Assembly: GCA_022457155.1 (NCBI GenBank)
Contig: JAJGOT010000257.1
Location: forward strand, 119,501-183,500
Source: Cladopsammia gracilis
Lineage: Eukaryota > Cnidaria > Anthozoa > Scleractinia > Dendrophylliidae
DNA: 64,000 nucleotides
Reading direction: 5' to 3'
Part shown: positions 30,101-41,017 of the stretch, one piece after another
Numbering within the stretch: position 1 is the stretch's first letter
Layout of the letters: every line of letters starts with the position of its first letter
The notes under the pieces: model-generated
Told to the model about the DNA's origin: nothing
Databases searched by the model: none
What the model saw: the letters and a program-made list of their open reading frames with translations, nothing else
Made by a program: the position numbers and the translations under genes

Positions 30101-33100
30101 GGAGTCCCCCCCCCCCCCCCCCACCCCCCTGGATCAACTGCTTGTGTTTTTCTTAAAATATGTCATAAGAAGCATATGGATAAGCCCTCCTCCCCTTGAG
30201 CATTACAGGCCTTGAAATGCAATTAATTATTCCTGGCTATGCATGTAAATGAACTCAAACAGTAACTGACACAAGTATTATTATTTGTTCCTTTATAGCA
30301 CTGGATAAACAACCACCATTCAAAACTGCATGGAACGGCCGTCCGGAATGCACCCAAAAGCAAACAACTTGTCAGAAAACGCTCTGGCTTCAATGCCTTT
30401 ACCAGCGATATTCTTCACAAAGGAATTGCACAATTACTATTTATATCCTTTTTTAACCTTAATTAATTTACTTTTGGTATCTTTTTGACTAAGTTAGTTT
30501 GTATGCAGATATTTGATGATACATGACCATTCTTATAATTTTGGTCTTGCAGAACAGATTGGTGGTAGCAGGGAAGTTTTCCAATCCCTTGGAGAAAAGT
30601 GGAGACAGTTACCTGAATCCTCCAGGAAGTTTTATAAAAAGAAAGCAACTGATTCAGCTGTTGGTGTTGAAGTACCATTGCAAGCCTCTCGTGCCAAAAA
30701 GATCATAAAGAATATTATGACTGAGGTAAAGCTCATATGCAGTCCCCAATAGACCTTGACTCTGACATCTCAGAACTCAATAGTAGGGGACATTTATGTA
30801 CCCACTCACTGTTCGAAAAGAGTATGGTTAATGTAGACCTTGTTGGGGGAGGGGGAATATACACAGACTTGCCCACAGGAATTGGTGCAAGCTGTTGTGG
30901 TGTCACTGACAAGCTTGCCTGAAGCAGGGTGCAGGGTTGTCATAGTAGTTTGAAATAGGGATGTCTGACTTTGTAAAGTAATCTGGTGTTATTTTTTAAA
31001 ATGCCATCTCCTCTAAAGAACTGGCAAGCAGCCGGCTGAAAAGACAAAGTAGGTGGTGATTTTTGGCAGCTGCCAGCTACTTTTGACAACCCTGGGGGTG
31101 CTCTGTATATTTTTAGGTGGGGTGTGTCACTGGGTCTCGGAAACCCTAAGCCCTATACCAGACCATGTTCAGCAGATTTTGCAACCCTATACAAGACTAA
31201 ACAGCGAAAATCCCTACTGTGTATTTGCTACTTTTTGAGACAATTACCACTATTAGTATTTTTAATGGAAACCATTTGTCAACAAATGTTGCCGCGATGA
31301 TCTTATTTCTGTTTTTAGAAGACTCTTTCTCTGCCAAGTTTCAATTCCTATTCTAGACTTAATTCTTCATACCACTGACAGTTTTCTGGCAAATGATATC
31401 CTATTCTAGACCAAAACTCTGATTTCTATACCCTATCCCAAACTAAACTGCTTGGAAACCATACCCTCCACATCAGCTGCACTTACCAACATAGCTTATA
31501 TATGAGAGTACCCCCCCCCCCCCCCCGTCAGAGAAGTATTCCATATCAGCAGATGCCATGTTGAATCTGAGGTGAACAACATTTAAAAGAAGACAATAAT
31601 AGCTAAGAAAGGGGACCCTGCGGTAATGTCATTGAATCTGAGCTGGTGCATGCACTGTTAAATAAAAACTACATGTGTTCAATTCATTCCAATTCATGAA
31701 TAGTTACTGGCCTGTGCCATTTTCCCAAGGTATATAAGGTACATGTACATTCCATGATCATATTATTTATTTTCTATCCCAATACATGATATTAAATGTA
31801 CATCTTATTCTGTTTATTTCTCATAAAGATTCACTTTTCCATAACAATCGACTTCATCAAGCGTAATCGATTTTTGCATGAATGCATTATTATTGATTAT
31901 AATTGTTATTGATGATCAGCACACCACTAGCAACCACTTAATACATTTTATATTGTTTGGTTTGCCAAGGACAAGGCTGTAAATAACAAAATGAAACTAT
32001 TCATAGAAAAGATGGAGCCTGTTGGATTAAATTACTTCTTGTAGTTATTTCATTTCTTTCGTGTTTAATTAATTCATCATACGTGTATGTCTATTAATAA
32101 ATTCAGGTGTGAGAACTTGAAGCTCTTGATGGCCATTGTTTGGTTATGTGTGGTTATGATGGAAACGTCTACCATAGTGCCTCATCACTTGGCGAGCGTC
32201 TGCTATCTCATGCAGGTTTCAATATCATAGAAACATTTGCCAGCTACTTGCAATGTATGTTGTTATATAATAATTTTCTATTAGTTTTTGTGGTTGGTCA
32301 CTTATATTATAACCAAAATCTCTCCTCCTTAAAGCAGTTTGACATAATGTTCCCTTACAATAATATTTCTTTCAAAATAACATGAGGTTACTTAATTAAT
32401 AACAATAATAACAGTGCAATAATCAGTATTTAGTAATGATCACCAATCACACTTACCCAGTCACATTCCCTCGCTTACTCACTTACCCATGAAATTTTCA
32501 AATTATAAATTGAAATAGAACTCCATCCTTGATCCATGAGTAATAAATGGGAAAAAATTAATCACAGTAATTGTTTTATATGATGAGTCTACATTTTTGT
32601 CTTTTAAGGTTCCCAGGATAATAAAGAGGATGTATCTGTTAAGAGTCTGCAAGAGCTATTCAACACCAAATATAGTATGCTGGGCCTTATTGCTTATATG
32701 CTTAACAATTTTGTATTATAACTTTGTTGGTGTGTTACTTGAACAGATAGATTGATTTGTTTACTAATGTTTTTTAAAAATCATATGCTCTTAAATGCAT
32801 GAAATAACCGTTTTTTTCTCGCTTGCATTTTTTTTGTGTGGGGTCAGCATTAGTTCTAGCAAGCAAAATTTTCAACCATAACTGGGGTTGGGGGTTCAAT
32901 CAAGTCTGATCACTTCTGTCATGTACTTTCGTTGGCCACAAAACTTTATTCCCCATGGAATTTTTCCACACAGGTGTATAACTGACTAGTAGCCAAACCA
33001 AAATGTAGAACTTTAGAAATTGTGGAGGGTAATGGCCCGCTATGTAGTAGCATCCCATAAAGTGGGCTCAGGGACAGAGTTGTAGTACACCTTAGATGTT

Positions 33101-33991
33101 TTCTGCCACGAAAAAGAAGTGTTAGGTGACTCAAATAATTTCCAATTCTACAGACTTTGATTGATCAAAACTCTTGATAAGTTAGGGCTGCAATGATCGT
33201 ATCAAACAAATACTCACTCATCGTTTAGCATTGCATCAAACTGATAAAGAATTGTATTATTTTTCCATAAAAGTATAAGTGATAGAAAATGCAAGAAACT
33301 ATTGCATAGCTACCTTAAGTGGTGATTGCTGGACCAATAGATTCTCTGATTGCTTGACAGTGACTACAACAATCAGCAATTTCTTTTTGGGAAAATACTA
33401 AACATGGTCATATGCTTTGTGTAGGTGACCTTATCAATGAGCAAGGGCGGAAAATGCCATATACCAAGCTCCATGTGAACTTTTCCAAAACACTTCTTCT
33501 CCAGGTGGTTTTGTCATTTCCAAAGGTAAGGTTCTAAGGGTAATCTTCTGTAGATGCCTTGGCAGACGTGATGCCAAGGCAACACTGCTACAGACAATCT
33601 TGTTGTCCTGGTCACCGCAGAATGTTATTCAGAGTATGTAGATGCGGATGTTAGCTTTTAACTCAGGTTGAAGTAAAGTGACTTTGAGTTCTCGTTCAAA
33701 ATATAGTCATTTCACATGTTATATGTTGTCTTTATGCAGACACTGAGTTTGGAATGATGATTTCTAGCACAAACAGTGCAATCCATGCCTTTTGCGTTCT
33801 GTCTCCGAGAACACAGCTACACGGCCGCGCAGTGTCTCCAGGGAATGTGGTTGTAGAAGTTCGTAAGCTGCTCAAGCCAGGATTACGTCCTTTGTGCCAT
33901 GGCGCTTTTGATGCTGAGGATCCTGTTTGTGTTGGTGGATTTTACGAATGGCCCTGCAACCTACTTACCTTTTTGAGTGAAGATTTGAAAT
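27115..33991 (+). CDS. Cargo gene with homeodomain-like and HMG-box-like modules
   Basis: Exons by splice signals and frame: 27115-27261, 30299-about 30428, 30553-30725, 32107-32254, 32609-32674, 33425-33525, possibly a 13-nt exon 33621-33633, and 33740-33991. Exon 1 starts at an ATG and encodes KRITFTEEQKKILNTFYEGG. Joined to exon 2 it gives a helix-three-like VKHWINNHHSKLHG, so a homeodomain-like fold. GFNAFTSDIL then leads into exon 3 (FQSLGEKWRQLPESSRKFYK), an HMG-box-like pattern. Later exons have no recognised domain. A DNA- or chromatin-binding role is inferred. Damage: no GT donor after exon 2, and an in-frame TGA at 32110-32112 in exon 4. Without the 13-nt exon the last join is out of frame. 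Downstream exons, if any, were not found. Confidence 0.6.
27774..28787. mobile_element. MITE in intron 1, carrying a nested element
   Basis: The outer ends read TACGGTTGAAC and its near-inverse GTTCAACTGTA. TA flanks suggest Tc1/mariner-type insertion. The real element is about 180 bp; the remainder is the nested element at 27949-28778. Confidence 0.55.
27949..28778. mobile_element. TIR element built of TCGAAC words
   Basis: CCCGGCATAGTAAATCGAAC at the left is inverted at the right end, ending CTATGCCGGG. TCAACT flanks both ends (27943-27948 and 28779-28784). Both subterminal zones, about 250 bp and 130 bp, consist of repeated GAACTCAATC/GATTGAGTTC words and can fold on themselves. No ORF. 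The superfamily is unknown. Confidence 0.82.
28788..30298. other. Rest of cargo-gene intron 1
   Basis: AT-rich sequence with two TIR elements. One is about 29570-29745, ends TCCATACCCACCCCATGGAA and the imperfect inverse. The other is about 29808-30120, ends GACTCCTGTATAAAAATGAC and the imperfect inverse with a C-run. No exon found here. Confidence 0.5.
30726..32106. other. Cargo-gene intron 3
   Basis: Between about 30790 and 31530 lies a repeat-like stretch with a GGGGGAGGGGGAATATAC start and a C-run near 31511. The words CCCTATACCAGA, CCTATTCTAGACC and CCCTATCCCAAAC recur, which looks like a decayed tandem or MITE. No exon found. Confidence 0.4.
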
Positions 33992-34041
33992 GTCAGTTGT
34001 TTTAATAGGATGAAATGAATAATTTAAATTGAATAAAAGTA

Positions 34042-34621
34042 CACTGGACAAAACAATTGAGGATTGGATTTAAAGATAACAATTGAATGGTTTACCTACA
34101 TTCCATTACGGTGATTTTACTTCATCCGTGAAATATGTTATGGAGTTCAGTAACACTCTCTACTACACCTTACATCTTTTGTTATCTTTTATTGATTTAG
34201 GTATAATAGTCACTGACTGTTAAACTTTGTTTCAAGGGCTTAGTAAAACAAGAACAAAATGGCACACATGTAATATTTTATTTTTATATGGAAAGTAGTT
34301 CAAGGACTGTCAATAGCCAACTCGATCTGATTAAAGAGCCGGAGAACGATTTTCATTGTAGGTTTCAAACATTCTGCAGCGAAGCAAACTTAAGTGCATT
34401 GTATATATTTGCTACCATATGGCGAATTGCATTTTTGGGCCGAAAACGTACGTGGTTGCGCGCGTTTCCCCACCTTTATTCTGATCTTCACGTTTACATT
34501 CGTGTATTTTAAAACTTTCCATGTGTGAAACTTTCTTGCCTCTTATGTGGCCGTTTTAATGGAATTTAGTTAACTAAACGTCATTATAACGTAACCCAAT
34601 CCTCAATTGTTTTGTACAGTG
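34042..34621. mobile_element. TA-flanked MITE with CACTGGACAAAACAATTG ends
   Basis: CACTGGACAAAACAATTGAG at 34042 is inverted at 34621 with one difference in the first 20 bases (CACTGTACAAAACAATTGAG). TA lies on both sides. A 74-aa ORF inside is not recognised. It sits just after the last detected cargo exon and may have displaced downstream exons. Confidence 0.78.
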
Positions 34622-34908
34622 TACTATCTCTTGACCTTTGCAATGTCCCGGGGATAGCCTGGGCATAGCTGAGAGCTAATGAGTGGTCTATGAACTTTCC
34701 ATTACTATAATGTTGCGTAATTAGTTTTGGACTTTCCTTAGGAGACAGCTTAAACATATTCTTGATCTGTTATTTGTCGATCCATACTTTTTAACCTTGT
34801 TTTAAAAAAGGGATGATTGATGCCCATGCGAGAGCTCCCCAGGTTGATAGCGGGCTAGCTATTTGGGTGTCTATCTATTTATTATGAACTTCAATTTCTT
34901 TAATAATA

Positions 34909-35071
34909 CCGTCGACTCCCGATAACTCGAACCTTCGTGGGAAATAGAAAAAGGTTCGAGTAAGCGAGAGGTTCGCGGGTTCGAGAAATTACAGTAAATG
35001 TATAACGGAAATCCAGGGAAAATCGATTTTGGTTCGAGTTAGCGAGGGTTTTAGGTATTGGGAGTCGACTG
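34909..35071. mobile_element. Short TA-flanked MITE, pogo/Tigger-like ends
   Basis: CCGTCGACTCCCGATAACTC at the left and TTGGGAGTCGACTG at the right are inverse, with GGTTCGAGT words within. TA flanks both ends. Similar ends are known from pogo/Tigger-type MITEs; this match is from memory. Confidence 0.7.
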
Positions 35072-35860
35072 TAGACCTTCATTTATTACTTGTTTTTCTT
35101 TTTCTTTTGTTAATTCACAAATGCCCCCCTTTTCCCTCACTCTTAAAAATAACGCAAAAATTCTCGAAACTTCGCATTACATTGATCTGCAGGATGAATG
35201 AACGCATTTTAGATTACTTGAAGAAACGTTGACGCAATAAAAATAAATAAAATAGTGCATTAAACTGTAAACACTCACCCCCCCCCCCCCCCCCCCCCTC
35301 AATACTAAACCGATCGCGTCTTTAATGCACACGTTTTCCCGTTCCAGTTACGTGATTTTCTTCAAGTTTCGATTCGGATTCATTAAGCTGCTTACATCTG
35401 TCGTGATTGGTCAAGAGATTACCTTGGTTGTGATTTTACAACCCTCGGTTGAGAGGCATGTACGTATTTTTATTACTATCTTTAATACAAGAGAATGCAT
35501 TCAATCATTTTGTAAGACGTTGACTTTTTGCTGTATTTTTCACACTTGCCTACAATAAAAGTATGAGTTAATTGCTTTGAATGCAGCCTGTATATTCAGT
35601 ACTGGTTTTAAAACCCGGGTCCTTTTTTTTACCAGCCAAATGGGTATTCATAAAAGAAAGTATGCCCTCTAACCCGCGCGCTTCCTTTTCAAAACTACTT
35701 CTAAAACCACCGTACGAGGGTAGTACCCGTTAGGGCAAGTGCGACCGGTGCATAAGGACCCGCGCGATGTGATTTGAAACAATTTGGTCAGTGTTGTCTA
35801 CGTATAACAATTTCTTCCACTTAATCAGGTTTTTTAAATTATTTCTGGATCCATGATATA

Positions 35861-36039
35861 GACCTCTTTCATAATGGCGGCCGATTTATTTATTCTTTTA
35901 TATGTATGTTAATTAGCCTCACTGGCCTCATTCTAGAGTAAAAATTCTTTTGAATTTTGCACACGCTAACGAGGCCACTAAGGCTAATTAACATACATAT
36001 AAAAGAATAAATAAATCGGCCGCCATTGTGAAAGAGGTC
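35861..36039. mobile_element. TA-flanked MITE with about 60-bp TIRs
   Basis: GACCTCTTTCATAATGGCGG...TTAATTAGCCT is inverted at 35980-36039 with one or two mismatches. TA flanks both ends. No ORF. Confidence 0.85.
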
Positions 36040-36360
36040 TATCACCTTAAATTTTGATTGGATGACTTTAAAATGCGTTCATTGGTCGACCTATCTTATT
36101 GCGACATCACAGCATTTCATTATGAGATAAAGACGAAAGCCGGTAGTTTCTTGGTGTTGCGGATGGTGTGATCACCAAATGACGTATAACAAAAGATTCA
36201 AAAGACACTGAACAATACCCAAACCACAACACAAAAGCTAACCAACAATGGCTTCCGCAACACCAAGAAACACCCCGAAAGCCTGTTGATTGTGCGATTC
36301 CCGCTAAAAAGAGACTAATTCATGTCATCCCTCCTATACTACTAACGAGGATAGGGCACT

Positions 36361-36438
36361 AATACCCTGCGAGCAGTGGATTGTCCTACGCCGAACAAGA
36401 ATTCACGGCGTAGGAGAATGCACTGCTCGCAGGGTGGG
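36361..36438. repeat. Bipartite hairpin
   Basis: ACCCTGCGAGCAGTG pairs with CACTGCTCGCAGGGT, and inside it CCTACGCCG pairs with CGGCGTAGG. The two stems are separated by small internal loops. It could be a foldback element end. Confidence 0.6.
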
Positions 36439-36677
36439 GAACTAACTGCAAAATAAATCCTTCAAAAATCCAGCGCTAGTTGTCGTAATCAACCATGAAC
36501 CGTATTTCATTGGGTCATATGATAAAATGGGTAATGACCTAGTTAGGACGCGCCGGACGAAAAAAAATGTTTGGCTATCGGCCGTGACCTCTCAGTTCGC
36601 ATGCACACCATGATCGTGCGGCCCGACCTAATTCAGTTAATAAGTACATTTATCATATGACCCGTACGGCCCTGCGA

Positions 36678-38085
36678 ACCATGGAACAATCTTTCGTCTC
36701 CCAATTGCCTTTGCACGGAAGGGGTACAAGGTTGTGCTACATGTATGTCAAAGGGATGTCATTTCGACTTAAGTTAACATGTGAAAGGGTAAGGGGTTAA
36801 CCCCCATATGAAACATTGTATCACGATTCTCAGATACTTTTGCCTGCTTTTGAGACGTCAATATAAAGTCGTATTGTCGTCTCAAAAACCAGCCCGTGAT
36901 TGGTTGAAAATTTCCCGCGGCAATTTAATGGGTTCCTTGCGTGGAAAACCAAAATTTAAAATTATCTTCAAAGGAGGGGCAAAAATGTTGATTACTTTGT
37001 CAAGTTTGACAGATAAACAACGCTGTATTCAATGCAACGACCCTTTCTATCGAAAGTCAACGATAAGATGAGTTTAAAAGCTGCTTTTGTTCGTTTGAAT
37101 GGTTTGTTTACATTGAGCTATGCTGTGCGCGCGCTATCACGCCATCGTAATTTGAAAAAGGTTTTGGGCTAAAACCTCGGCAAGTTTCCGTAATTTACTA
37201 ATTTTTTCGATGTTTGCAACTTTGAAAAACTTCGAAAAGATGTTCTATCAATTTTATTTCTATTTCAATGAGCAATTTATAGCGTTAAAAGTTCGTGTTT
37301 TTGAAACTTTTTTGCAAAACAAAAATATGATAACGCGTACAAAACGTCGTGTACGTCAGCTCGCTGCTAGTAAGAATTTCAGCTTTGATCAGCACAAGTT
37401 ATCTTCAGTTTGCTCGAAAAACAGTTTGCCCGAAAAACAGTTGAATCGTGATACAAAACTAATTTCGATTTTGAGGCGTCAATACTGCATTATATTGACG
37501 GCTAGTTGGAAGAAAATATATTCCGTATTGGGCGGAGTCGCGAAGCGACGGAGCCCAATACGGAATATATTTTCTTCCAACTAGCCGTCAATATAATGCA
37601 GTATTGACGCCTCAAAATCGAAATTAGTTTATAAAGTCATGGTCATGGGGAATGGACGTCGCGCGTACGCCATGACCTCGAGCCAAAACTTTTCCCATCC
37701 GGCCCTCCCACTCAGTCAGTTAGTACATAGTACATTCATGTTGCTTTGCACGGAAGGAGAATCTGGTTTGCGAACACATGTTTCCTAAAAGTTGCTAGGT
37801 GTGAGGCTTTCATAGGTAAAAACAAGAACGGCCAAACGGTCGGTAGATATGAGAAGATAAATCCCTTCCTGTGAAGCATCCATTACCAATTTTCGCCAAA
37901 ATCATTTAGTCGCCACGCGTTTGGTTGGAAGCTCTAGGGAAGATACACAATATTTCATATGGTGGTCAATCCCTTACCCTTTCACATGCGTACTTTAGTC
38001 GAAATGACATCCCTTTCACATACATGAAGCACAACCTTGTACCCCTTCCGTACAAAGGCAAAAACAAAAGATTGTCCCATACGAG
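36678..38085. mobile_element. TIR element with internal giant hairpin
   Basis: About 140 bp at 36678-36825 is repeated inverted at about 37945-38085, diverged. Shared words include CGGAAGGGGTACAAGGTTGTGC and AAAGGGATGTCATTTCGACT in pieces. A 124-aa plus-strand ORF (37210-37584) inside runs into the hairpin and shows no domain. No target duplication is clear. Confidence 0.55.
37456..37630. repeat. 78-bp perfect inverted repeat (long hairpin)
   Basis: Arm 37456-37533 is the exact complement of 37553-37630. The 19-bp centre (GAGTCGCGAAGCGACGG region) is itself partly self-complementary. Such an arm length would form a stable cruciform or RNA hairpin. Confidence 0.9.
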
Positions 38086-40166
38086 ATTAGAAAACCGCTG
38101 TAAAAGAGGAAGAACTACACCGCTTCAATATTTTAACGGCCGCGAACGTAATCTTTGTCTGGCAACCCTTTCGTCGGGGGCACCATTCGTAACGCCTCAC
38201 AGGATTGGCTAAGAAAACAATAGAACAAACACAAGAACAATGGACCCCAGCCCTAAGAACAATAGAGGTGCACCTCATCCAGGACCAATGAAATTAGAGG
38301 TTCCAAAGAGGTCCACTATTACTGTTCGTCGGTGCCTTCTCGTATAACGCATTACGTGGATTCCTCCCAGGTGACTTGCCTCCCTGCTGCTTGTTCTCTC
38401 GAACTCTGTTGTTCTCTCGCGCGTCTTGCTCGCATATGAACCACATCGGACGTTGCCTGAAAGGAAGTCAACTCGTGTGTACGCTTGGTTCCACCTGTAA
38501 ACACAAAACACAACTTGTTGCAGGGACTTGTCTTATGTCAGTTAAACCAGTTACACTGAGTAAAATTAGTGCATTTTCACTTCTTTTAATGAAATGTTGG
38601 ACCAAATACGCATTTCTTACCTGATCCCATTTGTCGGTCTTATGTGAAATAAACCATGGGTGTAGTCAGTAACAGTAAAATCACTTCATTTTCAGTCCCT
38701 CTGATGAAATGTTGGACCAAATACGCATTTCTTGCCTGATCCCATTTTTCCATCTTACATGTGAAATAATCCACAGGTTTGGTCAGTTACCGTAAAATCA
38801 GTGCATTTTCACTTCTTTTGATGAAATGTTGGACCAAATACGCATGTCTTGCCTGATCCCATTTTTTGGATTTATGTGAAATAATCCACGAGTTGAGTCA
38901 CTTACTTTAAAATCAGTGCATTTTCACTTCTGTTCATGAAATGTTGCACCAAATACGCATTTCTTGCCTGATCCCAGTTTTGGGTCTTATGTGAAAGAAT
39001 CCACGGGTTTAGTTAGTAACAGTAAAATCAGTGCATTTTCAGTTGCTTTGATGAAATGTTGGACCAAATACGCATTTTTTGCCTGATCCCATTTTTCGAT
39101 CTAATATGTGAAATAATCCACAGGTTTAGTCAGTTACCGTAAAATCAGTGCATTTTCACTGCTTTTGATGAAATGTTGGACCAAATACGCATTTCTTGTC
39201 TGATCCCATTTTTCGGTCTTGTGTGAAATAATCCACGGGTTGAGTCGCTTACTTTAAATTCAGTGCATTTTCACTTCTTTTGATGAAATGTTGGACCAGA
39301 TACACATTTCTTGCCTGATCCCATTTTTCGGTCTTAGGTGAAATAAACCACGGGTTTAGTCAGTAACAGTAAAATCAGTCCATTTTCAGTCCCTATGATG
39401 AAATGTTGGACCAAATACGCATTTCTTGCCTGATCCCTTTTTTCGATCTTATATGTGAAATAATCCACATGCAGGTTTAGTCTGTTACCGTAAAATCAAT
39501 GCATTTTCACTGCTGTTGATGAAATGTAGGACCAAATACGCATTTCTTGCCTGATCCCTGTTTTGGTTTTATGTCAAATAATCCACGGGTTGAATCACTT
39601 ACTTTAAATTCAGTGCATTTTCACTTTTTTGATGAAATGTTGGACCAGATACGCATTTCTTGCCTGATTTCATTTTTCGGTCTTATGTGAAATAATCCAC
39701 GGGTTTAGTGAGTAACAGTAAAATCAGTGCATTTTCAGTTCCTCTGATGAAATGTTGGACCAAATACGCATTTCTTGCCTGATCCCATTTCTCGATCTAA
39801 TATGTTAAAAAATCCACAGGTTTTGTCAGTTACCGTAAAATCAGTGCATTTTCACTGCTTTTGATGAAATGTAGGACCAAATACGCATGTCTTGCCTGAT
39901 CCCATTTTTGGGTTTTATGTGAAATAATTCACGGGTTGACTCACTTACCTTAAAATCAGTGCATTTTCACTTATGTTCATGAAATGTTGGACCAAATACG
40001 CATTTCTTGCGTAATCCCATTTTTGGGTCTTATGTGAAATAATCCACGGGTTTAGTCAGTAACAGTAAAATCAGTGCATTTTCAGTTCCAGTGATGAAAT
40101 GTTGGACCAAATACGCATTTCTTGCCTGATCCCATTTTTCGATCTACGATGTGAAATAATCCACAT

Positions 40167-40863
40167 TATTATATACATACTGAGATTTACACACCAGAAA
40201 ACTGTGAGATAAAAATCGTCCCTTTACGTATGACAAGCCATCCTATTGGTCATACGATTTTCCTCACTAGTGAAGAATATCGTATGACCAATCAGAATCG
40301 CGATACGACATTTTTCACTAGTGACAAAAATCGTACGCGGGAATTCCCGCCATTCAGTGTGCCTTCGCCCTCCTTGAAGGCCTCGAAGAAATTCATTCAT
40401 GGCGACAAAAGAGTTTAAAGTTCCATCACTTCAATGAAAAAATGCGGATTTCTGCGGACCTAAAGAAAAGAACTTTAATAGATTTTGCTGAAGGGGAAAA
40501 TACACGTTTAACAGGAGAAAGGATAAGGCTAAAAGAAGCTAAAAAAAAGCAATTAAATCGCCAAACGTGCAAGCAAGTTTGAACTCTCGCCATTTGTTGT
40601 TGTTATCAAAGCGGCAAAAACTTCAAAACACAGGTACGCAAACTGCTTTGTTTTTGTCGTTAAGTGTCTTATTATGTATAGTCTTGTTATAGTTTTGGAA
40701 AAAATTATTGTCGTGGTTATTTTTGTTAGATGTGTGAATTCGGTGAATTTTCCACTTGAAAGTTGAGTCTGACAATAAACCAAGAACCCTTCTACTGAAG
40801 TGTTGATAATTTAATCGTTTCGTCTTGTTTTTCTGTTGTGTAAATCTCAGTATGCATATAATA
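40167..40863. mobile_element. TIR element inserted in the satellite
   Basis: TATTATATACATACTGAGAT at the left is inverted at the right (one or two mismatches, about 35 bp). A 62-aa ORF (40230-40418) and a further open stretch after ATGGCGACAAAAGAG near 40400 show no recognised domain. Confidence 0.72.
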
Positions 40864-40869
40864 AACAAA

Positions 40870-41017
40870 TTACTTCACGGTTCGTTCGCTTGTACGATTT
40901 TTATTCACTCGTTGGAAAGAATCACAAACTCACTCGCTCGCAAAGCCTCGCTCGTTCGTTTGTGATTCTTCCCAACTCGTGAATAAAAATCGTACGCGCT
41001 CACCAACCGTGAAGTAA
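40870..41017. repeat. 148-bp foldback element
   Basis: TTACTTCACGGTT and TACGATTTTTATTCACTCGT, with AATCACAAAC further in, are inverted in the second half, which ends AACCGTGAAGTAA. It is nearly all stem. It abuts the 40167-40863 element and the resumption of the satellite. Confidence 0.8.

Noticed and set aside
37210..37584. 124-aa ORF as a gene
   Set aside because: No recognisable domain, and its last part is one arm of the 78-bp hairpin; probably chance.
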